Part shown: positions 1 to 8,333 of the stretch, piece after piece | Position numbering within the stretch: position 1 is the first letter of the stretch | Layout: each line of letters opens with the position of its first letter | NCBI RefSeq assembly: GCF_045277565.1 | Contig: NZ_CP123584.1 | Coordinates: forward strand, 3,658,001-3,722,000 | Length of the DNA stretch: 64,000 nt | DNA from: Aliisedimentitalea scapharcae | GTDB taxonomy: Bacteria > Pseudomonadota > Alphaproteobacteria > Rhodobacterales > Rhodobacteraceae | Direction of reading: 5' to 3' | Notes under the pieces: model-generated | Told to the model about the DNA's origin: nothing | Seen by the model: the letters and a program-made list of their open reading frames with translations, nothing else | The model's database searches: none | Translations under genes and position numbers: made by a program

Positions 1-488
1 TGGGCCAATTGGCCACGGCCACGGGGTTGTCTACCGGTTTTATCAGCCAGATCGAACGCGGCCACAATCGCCCGTCCGTCACTGCCCTGTTCAAGATCAG
101 CCGCGCGCTTGGAGTGTCGGTCGGCTGGTTCTTTTCCACGACCATCGCCCCCAGCACCTCAAAGGTCGTGCGTCAGGGAGAGCGCCGCGCGATTGAATAT
201 GATGACGGCATCCGGGACGAGCTGTTGACGCCGGGATTGGGGGGCAAGCTCGAGCTTTTGTCCTGTGTTTTTGCTCCCGGCAGCGGCGTGGACACTGTGT
301 ATTCTCACGAAGGCGACGAAGCCGGGGTCGTCGTGCGCGGCACGCTCGAATTATGGGTCGGGGACGACCACTACCTGCTGAACACAGGCGACAGTTTTGC
401 CTTTAACAGCGCGACACCGCACCGTTATCGCAACCCTTCTGACACGGAAACCCACGTGATCTGGGCGATCACACCGCCGAACTTCTAA
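1..488 (+). CDS. XRE-family regulator with C-terminal cupin domain (5' partial)
   Basis: Cytoplasmic one-component regulator. The reading frame is open to the left edge, so the first helices of the HTH are missing. What remains begins in the recognition-helix region (GFISQIERG, RPSVTAL) and is followed by a cupin_2 barrel at about residues 80-150 of the visible part (SHEGDEAGVVVRG, LNTGDSFAFNSATPHRYRNP). The same architecture recurs at 7651-8274, and the two share the GVxVGWFF linker. It sits 45 bp upstream of the flavoprotein gene on the same strand and probably regulates this catabolic block. An internal TTG at position 9 is not a credible start because it would remove the HTH. Confidence 0.85.
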   Translation, partial: GQLATATGLSTGFISQIERGHNRPSVTALFKISRALGVSVGWFFSTTIAPSTSKVVRQGERRAIEYDDGIRDELLTPGLGGKLELLSCVFAPGSGVDTVYSHEGDEAGVVVRGTLELWVGDDHYLLNTGDSFAFNSATPHRYRNPSDTETHVIWAITPPNF

Positions 489-533
489 TCCAGTTCGACC
501 CAATTCCCTACCAGGCACCCTCCCGAGGCACCC

Positions 534-2498
534 ATGACAGACAAACATTTCCCCAACCTGTTTTCACCGATCACCATCGGCAACCTGACGCTGCGCAACC
601 GGATCGTGTCCACGGGACATGAAACTCATCTGGCGGAAAAAGGGCGCGTTGGAGATGCAATGATTGCCTACCACGAGGCCCGCGCCCGCGGGGGCGCAGG
701 GATGATCGTGACCGAAGTGGCCTTGGTGCACCCCAGCGCGGTGTTTGTCGCCGATCCGATCCGGATCGACACCGATGCCTGCATCCCGGGCTATCGCAAA
801 CTGGCCGAAGTGATCCACAGCCATGATTGCGGACTGATCGCCCAGCTGTTCCACCCCGGGCGTGAAATGCTGGCCTCCGAAGATGGCACCGCGCCCGTGT
901 CCTACAGCGCGTCGCCTACGCCCAACGAACGGTTCCACGTCCTGCCCCGCCCGATGACACCGGACATGGTTGCCGACGTGATTTCGGCCTATGGCGATGC
1001 AGCCGCGCGGATGCAAAGCGCCGGGTTGGACGGCGTGGAAATCGTTGCCTCCCACGGGTATCTGCCCGCACAATTCCTGAACCCGCATGTGAATAAGCGC
1101 ACTGATGACTATGGCGGATCATTGGACAACCGGACCCGGTTCATCCGTGACATTGCCGCCGACATCCGCGCCAAGACCGGTGATGGGTTCGTTATTGGTT
1201 TGCGCCTGTCTGGAAATGAGATGAGCCACGAGGGCCTTGAGCACCCTGAGATGCTGGACGCCTGCGACCGCATCGCGGCAGATCAAACGTTGGACTACTT
1301 CAGCGTGGTGGCCGGCTCGTCTGCAACCTTGGCCGGATCGATCCATATCGCCCCCCCGATGTCCGAGGCCGTCGGCTATACTGCACCGTTGGGTCAGGCG
1401 ATCCGCGAACGCACCGGATTGACGACCATCATCACCGGCCGCATCAACCAACCACAAGAGGCGGACCGCATCATCGGTTCTGGTCAGGCGGACATGTGCG
1501 GCATGACCCGAGCGATGATCTGCGACCCCGACATGGGGACCAAGGCGCACCTGGGCGCCGTGGACGATATCCGGGCCTGCATAGGGTGCAATCAGGCCTG
1601 TATCGGCCATTTCCACGATGGGTACCCGATTTCCTGTATCCAGAACCCGGTCAGCGGGCGCGAGCTGCGCCTGGGCACCCCCCCGATCCTGAACGGCAAA
1701 CGACGTCTCATGGTGATTGGCGGCGGTCCCGGCGGGATGAAGGCCGCAGCCGAAGCAGCTGCACGCGGGCATGATGTTACACTCTATGAACGCGATAGCC
1801 AATTGGGCGGCCAGGCCCGACTGGCCCAGCTGTTGCCACATCGCGCCGAATTCGGTGGCATCATCACCAATCTGGCGCACGAAATGCGCCGGGCTGGGGT
1901 AACGGTGCACAAGGGCACCGAGGTGAACGAAGCCACGATTGCCCAATTCGCCCCCGATGCAGTGATCATCGCCACCGGTGCCACGCCCCGCTGGCCGGAT
2001 TTCGAGGGCCGGGATGACGCCCATGTGGTCGATGCCTGGCAAGTGTTGCAAGGACAGGCCAATGTGGGCAATTCCGTTGTCGTTGCCGATTGGCGCGCAG
2101 ATTGGATCGGCATTGGTGTGGCTGAACTTTTGGCGCAAAACGGCCATTCAGTGCGTCTGGCCGTCAACGGGTACATGCCGGGGCAAACCATTCAGATGTA
2201 TGTGCGTGATGCCAGCATCGGTCGACTGCATAGGCTGGGCGTCGAAACCCTGCCCTATATGCGGCTGTTCGGCGCGGACGAAGACAGCGTCTATCTGCAA
2301 CATATCATGAGCAACGAACCGGTCATCTGCGACGGCGTCGATACATTGGTGCTGTGTCAGGGTCATACCCCGGCCAACTCTGTCGAAGACATGATCCGTC
2401 GAATGGGGCTGAAACACCATCTGGTCGGGGATTGCATTGCCCCCCGTACTGCCGAAGAGGCCGTGCTGGAAGGGCTGAATGCCGGTCGCGCCGTCTGA
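534..2498 (+). CDS. NADH:flavin oxidoreductase / TMADH-type FAD-dependent oxidoreductase
   Basis: 654 aa, the usual length for the 2,4-dienoyl-CoA reductase / trimethylamine dehydrogenase / StcD family. The N-terminal old-yellow-enzyme TIM barrel (about 1-340, starting NLFSPITIGNLTLRNRIV) should bind FMN. A cysteine cluster, CIGCNQACIG then CIQNP, provides a 4Fe-4S site. A C-terminal Rossmann module (MVIGGGPGGMKAA at about 395) binds FAD or NAD(P). Family members oxidatively demethylate N-methyl compounds or reduce enoyl substrates. The ATG follows a GAGG-type ribosome site. The neighbouring Rieske oxygenase and GcvT-fused flavoprotein favour N-demethylation of a betaine-like compound, but that substrate class is an inference. 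Confidence 0.85.
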   Translation: MTDKHFPNLFSPITIGNLTLRNRIVSTGHETHLAEKGRVGDAMIAYHEARARGGAGMIVTEVALVHPSAVFVADPIRIDTDACIPGYRKLAEVIHSHDCGLIAQLFHPGREMLASEDGTAPVSYSASPTPNERFHVLPRPMTPDMVADVISAYGDAAARMQSAGLDGVEIVASHGYLPAQFLNPHVNKRTDDYGGSLDNRTRFIRDIAADIRAKTGDGFVIGLRLSGNEMSHEGLEHPEMLDACDRIAADQTLDYFSVVAGSSATLAGSIHIAPPMSEAVGYTAPLGQAIRERTGLTTIITGRINQPQEADRIIGSGQADMCGMTRAMICDPDMGTKAHLGAVDDIRACIGCNQACIGHFHDGYPISCIQNPVSGRELRLGTPPILNGKRRLMVIGGGPGGMKAAAEAAARGHDVTLYERDSQLGGQARLAQLLPHRAEFGGIITNLAHEMRRAGVTVHKGTEVNEATIAQFAPDAVIIATGATPRWPDFEGRDDAHVVDAWQVLQGQANVGNSVVVADWRADWIGIGVAELLAQNGHSVRLAVNGYMPGQTIQMYVRDASIGRLHRLGVETLPYMRLFGADEDSVYLQHIMSNEPVICDGVDTLVLCQGHTPANSVEDMIRRMGLKHHLVGDCIAPRTAEEAVLEGLNAGRAV

Positions 2499-2519
2499 TA
2501 CGCCGTCTGACACCTGGTA

Positions 2520-3173
2520 TTAGAGCGACATCTCGGGCACCGTGTCAGGAATGGCCAGATCCGCATCCGTTGCCGCCCGGATCTGGTCTACTGACACTCC
2601 CGGTGCCCGTTCGATCAGGTGCAGGCCGTCCTCGGCCGGTTCAATCACCGCCAGTTCAGTCACCACCAGATCAACCTGGCGCAACGACGTCAGTGGCAGG
2701 GCACATTCCTGTACGATCTTGCTGTGACCCTGATTGGTATGGGTCATCGCCACCACCACCCGCTTTGCCCCGGTCACCAGATCCATGGCCCCACCCATGC
2801 CAGGAACGAATTTGCCCGGGATCATCCAATTGGCCAATTGTCCCAACCGGTTGACCTCGAGCCCACCCAGAACCGTCATGTCGATATGGCCGCCCCGGAT
2901 CAGGCCAAAGCTCATGGCACTGTCGATGGCCGCCGCACCGGGCACCGCGGTGACAAACCCACCTCCGGCATCGGTCAGGTCCGGGTCTTCCATGCCTTCG
3001 GGTGGGCGCGCGCCCAATCCGATCACGCCGTTTTCAGCCTGAAAGAACACCCCCGCATCGGCCGCAACAAAGCCGGCCACCATACTGGGCAAACCGATGC
3101 CCAGATTGACAAGGGTTCCTGCACGCACTTCCTGTGCCACACGGCGGGCAATGATTTCCCTGGCTTCCATCAA
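2520..3173 (-). CDS. 3-oxoacid CoA-transferase subunit B
   Basis: 217 aa, the normal size for the beta subunit of family I CoA transferases (AtoA/ScoB/PcaJ type). The motif NLGIGLPSMV is the oxyanion-forming glycine-rich strand. FQAENGVIGLG contains the ENG motif whose glutamate forms the covalent CoA thioester. The subunit pairs with the A subunit just upstream, with a 4-bp start/stop overlap (3170-3173), so the two are translationally coupled. It moves CoA between succinyl-CoA or acetyl-CoA and a 3-oxo acid or short-chain acid. Acetoacetate is the commonest substrate, but the sequence alone does not separate acetoacetate from 3-oxoadipate. Confidence 0.9.
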   Translation of the reverse strand: MMEAREIIARRVAQEVRAGTLVNLGIGLPSMVAGFVAADAGVFFQAENGVIGLGARPPEGMEDPDLTDAGGGFVTAVPGAAAIDSAMSFGLIRGGHIDMTVLGGLEVNRLGQLANWMIPGKFVPGMGGAMDLVTGAKRVVVAMTHTNQGHSKIVQECALPLTSLRQVDLVVTELAVIEPAEDGLHLIERAPGVSVDQIRAATDADLAIPDTVPEMSL

Positions 3174-3832
3174 TGCGCCCTTTCCAACAGGTGATCCACC
3201 AGCACGCCGGGCGTCCGCACCGCATCCGGCGGGATCACCCCGACCGGAACGATATGTTCGGGTTCGGCAATCACCGTTGCGCCTGCCAGTGCCATGATCG
3301 GATTGAAATTCTGCGCTGTCAGCGCGTATTCCAGATTGCCCACATAGTCGGATTGATGCGCTGCGATCAGTGTAAAATCGGCTCCGATGGGCTCTTCGAG
3401 CAAAAAATCGCGGCCATTGGCGTGAATGATTTGTTTACCTGCCGCGACCTGGGTGCCCAGCCCCGTGGGCGTTAGAATACCTCCCAGCCCAACACCATGC
3501 GCCCGGATGCGTTCGACCAGCGTGCCCTGCGGAACAAGTTCGACCTCGAGCGTGCCATCGTTCATCTGGGCCTGTGCTTCGGGGTTGAGACCGATATGAG
3601 ACACCGTGATCCGGCGACAGGCACGGGCCGAGATCAACTTGCCAATCCCCCGCCCCGGCACAAAGGTGTCATTGGCCACCAACGACAGATCGCGCACCCC
3701 ACGCGCCACGAGAGCATCAATCAGGCGCAGGGGCGCACCGACCCCCATAAAGCCGCCAATCATCACTGTCGCCCCATCCGGGATCAGCGCAGCCGCCTCC
3801 TCGGGTTTCAACGTGGATTTCATTTTGAACAT
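3170..3832 (-). CDS. 3-oxoacid CoA-transferase subunit A
   Basis: 220 aa counted from the start MFKMKSTL. The open frame extends further upstream to 3904, but that part is not family-like. The glycine-rich VMIGGFMGVGAPLRLIDAL near the N-terminus is the CoA-binding signature of the alpha subunit, and IHANGRDFLLEEPIGADF is the second family block. It is the first gene of a two-gene operon with subunit B, which overlaps it by 4 bp. The operon is convergent with the flavoprotein gene and divergent from the aminotransferase remnant and the HAD gene. Confidence 0.88.
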   Translation of the reverse strand: MFKMKSTLKPEEAAALIPDGATVMIGGFMGVGAPLRLIDALVARGVRDLSLVANDTFVPGRGIGKLISARACRRITVSHIGLNPEAQAQMNDGTLEVELVPQGTLVERIRAHGVGLGGILTPTGLGTQVAAGKQIIHANGRDFLLEEPIGADFTLIAAHQSDYVGNLEYALTAQNFNPIMALAGATVIAEPEHIVPVGVIPPDAVRTPGVLVDHLLERAH

Positions 3833-3971
3833 GGTCTTCCCGCAGCAGTGGTTCCGCCCGGACGGGATTGGCCCATCCTGCCCGGCCCGGCGCACACGCC
3901 GCACATAGGGCTCTCGGGCCTTCTATATCGCACACGCACAGAGCGAGACCAGACCCTTCTGTCCCAGTTGT

Positions 3972-4232
3972 AGGCTTGGGGTTGTCTTTGGTGTTCTCCA
4001 TCCGGCGCGCCGCCGCGTCGAACAATTTGACCTGACAACCAAACCTCCCAAGGATAAGAATGCCGCTGGACGGCTGGCCAAGGCCGGTTATGAAAACGGC
4101 GTGATTTTCCGGGCCTTTGCCGATGATGTTATTGGCCTTGCCCCACCTATTTGCATCTCCGAAGCAGAGGTCGACCTGCTGATTGCCCGCCTCCGCGCAA
4201 CCCTGGACACCATTCTGGACGTAAAAGGATAA
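3972..4232 (+). pseudogene. C-terminal remnant of a class III (PLP) aminotransferase
   Basis: The plus frame ending at the TAA at 4230-4232 reads like the small C-terminal domain of class III aminotransferases: AKAGYENGVIFRAF, then DDVIGLAPPICISEAEVD, then a terminal amphipathic helix (LIARLRATLDTIL). Family members have about 450 residues; only about 86 codons remain. No start codon, PLP-lysine region or N-terminal domain is present upstream, where the CoA-transferase genes run on the other strand. It ends 4 bp before the HAD gene, so the two were probably once in one operon. Interpretation: truncated by a rearrangement that brought in the CoA-transferase pair. Confidence 0.65.
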
Positions 4233-4236
4233 CCCA

Positions 4237-4959
4237 ATGAAACTGTCTGACTTCAAAGCCCTCACATTCGATGTCTATGGCACTCTGATTGATTGGGAAG
4301 GGGGCATGATCACCGGTCTGAAGCCGCTGACCGACCGGGTGAGCCACAGCCTGACGCGCGATGACATCCTCGAAGCGCACGCGTTTTATGAAAGCACATC
4401 GCAGCGCTATTCCCCGGCCAAGAAATATTACGAACTTCTGCCCGTCGTGTATCGCCGTCTGGCCGAAGAGTGGGGCGTCGAGGTGACCTGGGAAGAGTGT
4501 GAAGCTTATGGCATGTCGGCGCGTCACTGGCACGCTTTCGACGACACAATCGAAGCGCTGACCTACCTCAAAAAGCACTTCAAACTGGTGGTTCTGACCA
4601 ACACCGACAATCTGACATTCTCGGGCGCGAACACGCGTCTGGGTGTGCATTTTGATGGTGTTTATACCGCTGAGGATGTCGGCAGCTATAAACCCGCCGA
4701 TCGCAATTTCGACTATATGCTTGAGATGCTGGCGCGTCAGGGGATCGAAAAGGGTGACATCCTGCATACCGCCGAAAGCATGTTCCACGACCATGCGCCT
4801 GCCAACAAGTTCGGGCTGGCCAATTGCTGGATCTACCGCCGCCACGACAAGGAAGGCTTTGGTGCCACCATGAACCCCGGCGAGATGCCGACATACAACT
4901 TTCGATTCAACAGCATGATGGACATGGCAAAGGCGCATCAGGCAGAACTGGCCGGATAG
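4237..4959 (+). CDS. HAD-superfamily hydrolase, haloacid dehalogenase type II-like
   Basis: 240 aa. HAD motif I is FDVYGTLIDW with the nucleophile Asp12. Motif II is VVLTNTDN. The later part contains the lysine (SYKPADRNF) and the acidic loop (HTAESMFHDHAPA). Size and the DVYGTLID start match type II (S)-2-haloacid dehalogenases and relatives that hydrolyse 2-haloacids or phosphate esters. In roseobacters such genes often sit in amino-compound catabolic operons, so dehalogenation should not be assumed. The ATG follows an aaaggataacc ribosome site, 4 bp after the aminotransferase remnant. It terminates with TAG. Confidence 0.85.
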   Translation: MKLSDFKALTFDVYGTLIDWEGGMITGLKPLTDRVSHSLTRDDILEAHAFYESTSQRYSPAKKYYELLPVVYRRLAEEWGVEVTWEECEAYGMSARHWHAFDDTIEALTYLKKHFKLVVLTNTDNLTFSGANTRLGVHFDGVYTAEDVGSYKPADRNFDYMLEMLARQGIEKGDILHTAESMFHDHAPANKFGLANCWIYRRHDKEGFGATMNPGEMPTYNFRFNSMMDMAKAHQAELAG

Positions 4960-5250
4960 TCCGGACACCTGCGCGAGTGGCTTTATCCAGTTCGAAAACG
5001 AACCCCGGCTGCACGACAATGTGGTCGAATACCGTTTGCTCGGCGGTGGCTATGACCACGTGTAAAATTTGTCGTGGGCGGTGTGTCCCAATTCCAGGAG
5101 ATCCTAGAGGACCTTCTGGAGCGGAACCGTGGGATCGACCCGTATTTCTCCTCCATCGGGATCAAACCGGTGGTCGAAAAACTCAGCGTGCCGATCCGAA
5201 ATCACGTCAAGACATTGCCGGAAATTGAGCTCCACCCGGACGGCGCAGTT
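4960..5250. other. Non-coding or degenerate stretch between HAD and FAD/GcvT genes
   Basis: No intact gene of recognisable family. Two short plus-strand frames look coding-like but lack proper starts: one contains FENEPRLHDNVVEYRLLGGG and ends at a TAA near 5066, and one (5074 onward) contains QEILEDLLERNRGIDPYF and runs into the end of the convergent FAD gene. They could be debris of a further gene removed in the same rearrangement that left the aminotransferase fragment. I do not recognise the parent family. Confidence 0.35.
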
Positions 5251-7647
5251 TCAAGCTTTCAGTCGCGCGTTCTCGGGATCCCAGGGTGCGTCGGCCAAAA
5301 CGGTGGCAGCAACCTGCTGGCCCAGCAACGACACGGTCAGAACCGTTCCTGATGCCCGCGCCACGTCCGCGAGAAAGGCGATGGCCAGGGATTTGCCGAC
5401 GCAATGCCCATAAGCCGCCGAGGTGATCGAACCCACCAGTTGATCGCCCAGAAACACCGCCTCGCCCAACAGCGCGTCGGTCTGTTCTCCGTTCAGCATC
5501 AACAGGGCAACGCGGCTGCGTGGCTGGCGTGCCATCATGGCATCCCTTCCCACGAACGCTTTGTCCGTGGCGGCGAACCGTTCCAGACAGATATCCTTGT
5601 GGCTGGCGTCATTGGTCAATTCATGGCCGCCGCGATAGAATTTCTCCAACCGCAGACTGTCCAGCGCTTTGGTGCCAAAGGTCCCGATACCATGGGGTTG
5701 CCCAGCCTCCCACAGCGCATCCCACAGCTCTCCCAGCTTGTCGTTCGGCGCGTGCAGTTCATAGGCCAGTTCACCGGTAAAGCTCAGCCGCATCGCCAGC
5801 AGCGGCAGGCCCGCCACATCCAGTGACGTGCAGCTCAGCCAGCGCAAACCACCGGTTGAGACGTCAGCAGATGTGCAGGCCGACAGAACCTTTCGCGCGT
5901 TGGGGCCCGCCAGACAGAGAATCCCGGTTTCATCGGTAATATTTTCGATCGTCACGCCATCCATCGGCACGCCGCAGTGCAGGGTCAGCCAATCCCAGAC
6001 CCGGCGCTCGGACGGGGCACCGGTGACAAAATGAAAGCTGTCCGGGCTGGTGCGGGCGATCGTTGCTTCGCCTTCGATGGTGCCCTTGCGATTGAGCAAA
6101 AGCGTCAGGCAGATGCGCCCGACGCGTGGCATCCGGTTGGCACAGACAGCGTTCAACCAGTCCTCGGCCCGGGGACCTGATATGCGGAATTTGGCAAAGG
6201 CCGAAAGATCCGCCACCCCCACCTGCTGCCGCACCGTCTTGCATTCCGCCGCCGCCTGATCAAAAGCGGAGGTGCGCCGCCAACCTACCGGATCATCGCC
6301 ATACAGGCGCGGACGTTCCCAGCCGCCTGCTTCTTCGAATACCGCGCCCAACGCTGCTGTGCGATCATACGCGCCCGAGCGTTTTATATCCCGGCAGCTG
6401 TTCCGCTGATGCTGCGGATAAGGCATCGCCTGTCTCAGGGTATAATCCTCAGTGGCGCGCCGGCGGGCAAAATCGGCGTCCGCCCATAGGCCAAACCGGC
6501 GCGGATCGAACGCGCGGGTAGAGATATTGGCACTGCCCTCCACCATCCATTCCGCCAGCGCCCTGCCCGCCCCGGGCCCCCATGCAATGCCGACCGTTGC
6601 CCCGCATGCCAACCAATAATTGTTCAACCCCGGGGCTGGCCCCAGCATCATCGCCCCGTCCGGCGTATAGGTGATGCCGCCGTTGACCACCCGTTTGATG
6701 CCCCGGTTCATCAACGCGGGCATCCGTTCAAAACAATTCTCCAGCCAGGGGGTGATACCGTCCCAATTCGGTTCGAACAGCGCGTTGACGCTGTCCCAGG
6801 GGCAGCCGTCCAACCAGACCGATTGCGGATCCTGTTTGTCGTACAGCCCGATCAACGCCGAGCCCTGTTCACGTCGTACATAGCCACAGAAATGATCGTC
6901 GCGCGTAACCGGGATTTCATGCGCCATGGCTTTGAACTCTGGCACCGCATCTGTCACCACATAGTGGTGCAGCATGGTGGTAATGGGCAGATCCAGCCCC
7001 ACCATATGACCCAGCTGGCGGGCGTGATACCCACCGGCGTTCACCACATGCTGGGCAATGATGGTGCCCTGTTCGGTCTCGACATGCCATTCGCCTGACG
7101 GCAATTGGTGCGTCGCTGTCACGCGACAATTGCGCCGCACCTTGGCCCCCATCTGGCGCGCGCCCTTGGCCATAGCCTGGCAGGTCCCCGACGGGTCCAC
7201 GTGGCCATCATCGGGCGTGTAGACCGCGCCCAATACCCCCGCAGCCTTGACATCATACAGCGGGTTCAGCCGCGCCACCTCGTCCGCGTCGATGATATGC
7301 GCGTCCTGTCCGCGGGCCAGTATTGCGTCGCGGATATGGTTGATCCAGTCCATGTGATCCGGGCTGGTTGCGACGCGCAAAGAACCGCAATTGTGCCAGC
7401 TGACACCGACATCGGTTTCGGCTTCGATCCTCTTGTACAGATCCACGCCATAGTCATGGATCGACCCCAGCGCCTGCCCGCCCACCATACGGCTGACCAA
7501 TCCTGCCGCATGCCAGGTTGCCCCACTGGTCAGTTCGGCCTTTTCGATCAGAACGCAATCAGTCCACCCCATATGGGCAAGATGATACAGGACGCCGGCC
7601 CCCATATTGCCGCCGCCAATCACCACCACGCGCGCGTGTTCGGTCAT
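5251..7647 (-). CDS. FAD-dependent oxidoreductase fused to GcvT (dimethylglycine/sarcosine dehydrogenase-like)
   Basis: 798 aa, the standard length of the DMGDH/SARDH family. The N-terminal DAO domain (about 1-370) has the dinucleotide fold VVVIGGGNMGAGV and the motif SGATWHAAGLV, whose histidine normally carries covalent FAD. A middle linker is followed by the GcvT/aminomethyltransferase folate domain (about 430-790; FAKFRISGPRAEDWLNAVC, GPNARKVLSAC, GELAYELH). The enzyme oxidises an N-methyl group and passes the one-carbon unit to tetrahydrofolate in the cytoplasm. The XRE-cupin gene lies 3 bp upstream on the same strand, so the two form an operon. The Rieske and DddP-like genes diverge from it. 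Confidence 0.9.
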   Translation of the reverse strand: MTEHARVVVIGGGNMGAGVLYHLAHMGWTDCVLIEKAELTSGATWHAAGLVSRMVGGQALGSIHDYGVDLYKRIEAETDVGVSWHNCGSLRVATSPDHMDWINHIRDAILARGQDAHIIDADEVARLNPLYDVKAAGVLGAVYTPDDGHVDPSGTCQAMAKGARQMGAKVRRNCRVTATHQLPSGEWHVETEQGTIIAQHVVNAGGYHARQLGHMVGLDLPITTMLHHYVVTDAVPEFKAMAHEIPVTRDDHFCGYVRREQGSALIGLYDKQDPQSVWLDGCPWDSVNALFEPNWDGITPWLENCFERMPALMNRGIKRVVNGGITYTPDGAMMLGPAPGLNNYWLACGATVGIAWGPGAGRALAEWMVEGSANISTRAFDPRRFGLWADADFARRRATEDYTLRQAMPYPQHQRNSCRDIKRSGAYDRTAALGAVFEEAGGWERPRLYGDDPVGWRRTSAFDQAAAECKTVRQQVGVADLSAFAKFRISGPRAEDWLNAVCANRMPRVGRICLTLLLNRKGTIEGEATIARTSPDSFHFVTGAPSERRVWDWLTLHCGVPMDGVTIENITDETGILCLAGPNARKVLSACTSADVSTGGLRWLSCTSLDVAGLPLLAMRLSFTGELAYELHAPNDKLGELWDALWEAGQPHGIGTFGTKALDSLRLEKFYRGGHELTNDASHKDICLERFAATDKAFVGRDAMMARQPRSRVALLMLNGEQTDALLGEAVFLGDQLVGSITSAAYGHCVGKSLAIAFLADVARASGTVLTVSLLGQQVAATVLADAPWDPENARLKA

Positions 7648-7650
7648 GTT

Positions 7651-8274
7651 CTACCTTTTCAGGGAAACCGGCGTATTGGCCCAGACAATCTGTGCCTCCA
7701 CCTTGCCAGGGTTGTGGTATCGGTGGGGGATATCGGCAGAAAAGCTGAAACTATCCCCGGTTTTCAGATAAAAGACCGTCTCGTCCAAGGTCAATTCGAT
7801 CTCACCCTTCAAAACCATTCCGGCCTCTTCGCCTTCGTGGGTATACAGATCATCGCCGGTGCTGCCGCCTGCCTCATAGGTGGAAATCCCCATCGCCAGC
7901 TGCCGGTCCAGGCTGGCCGACAAAAGGTGATCTTCGCACCCCATGTAATCGGTTCCGGACAGACCTGAATATGTCAGTTTGCGCCGTCTGTCGGCGCGCA
8001 CGATATAGGGGCGCTCCTCGGCTGGGGCCGGACCGTCGGTTTCAAAGAACCAGCCCACCGGCACCCCCAGCGCCTCGGCGATCTCTTGCAAGGCCGTGAC
8101 CGACGGGCGCGCCTGGGCCCGTTCGATCTTGGACAGGAACGACACCGAACGACCGCTCGCTTCGGCCAGATCTGCCAGCGTCATGGACTGCGCCTTGCGC
8201 AAGGCCCGCAGATCTTCGCCCAGTTGTTGCAACGGGTCAATTTTGTCCGTTTTTGAATTTTTCTTGACGTGCAT
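7651..8274 (-). CDS. XRE-family transcriptional regulator with cupin domain
   Basis: 207 aa. HTH_3 domain at about 18-75 (LRALRKAQSMTLADLAEASG, VSFLSKIERAQARPSVTAL), then a cupin_2 sensor domain at about 125-200 (YTHEGEEAGMVLKGEI, LKTGDSFSFSADIPHRYHNP). It resembles the truncated protein at the left edge, so one probably arose by duplication of the other. Its start lies 59 bp from the Rieske oxygenase start on the opposite strand. No good Shine-Dalgarno precedes the ATG, so translation may be weak. The divergent position and the AT-rich imperfect palindrome next to the start suggest autoregulation and control of both arms. Confidence 0.9.
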   Translation of the reverse strand: MHVKKNSKTDKIDPLQQLGEDLRALRKAQSMTLADLAEASGRSVSFLSKIERAQARPSVTALQEIAEALGVPVGWFFETDGPAPAEERPYIVRADRRRKLTYSGLSGTDYMGCEDHLLSASLDRQLAMGISTYEAGGSTGDDLYTHEGEEAGMVLKGEIELTLDETVFYLKTGDSFSFSADIPHRYHNPGKVEAQIVWANTPVSLKR

Positions 8275-8298
8275 GAAAATTTATTGTGCAAATTTTTC
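8275..8298. promoter_or_regulatory. Candidate operator in the divergent XRE/Rieske promoter
   Basis: An AT-rich imperfect inverted repeat, gaaaattt then 7 bp then aaatttttc, lies directly upstream of the XRE-cupin start in the 59-bp divergent region. Half-site symmetry and position fit a binding site for the adjacent regulator. A related half-site (gaatttttc) recurs at about 8255-8263 inside the start of the regulator gene. Confidence 0.4.
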
Positions 8299-8333
8299 CC
8301 AGAGTCGCAAGATTCTTTTCAAAGGAGCAACCC

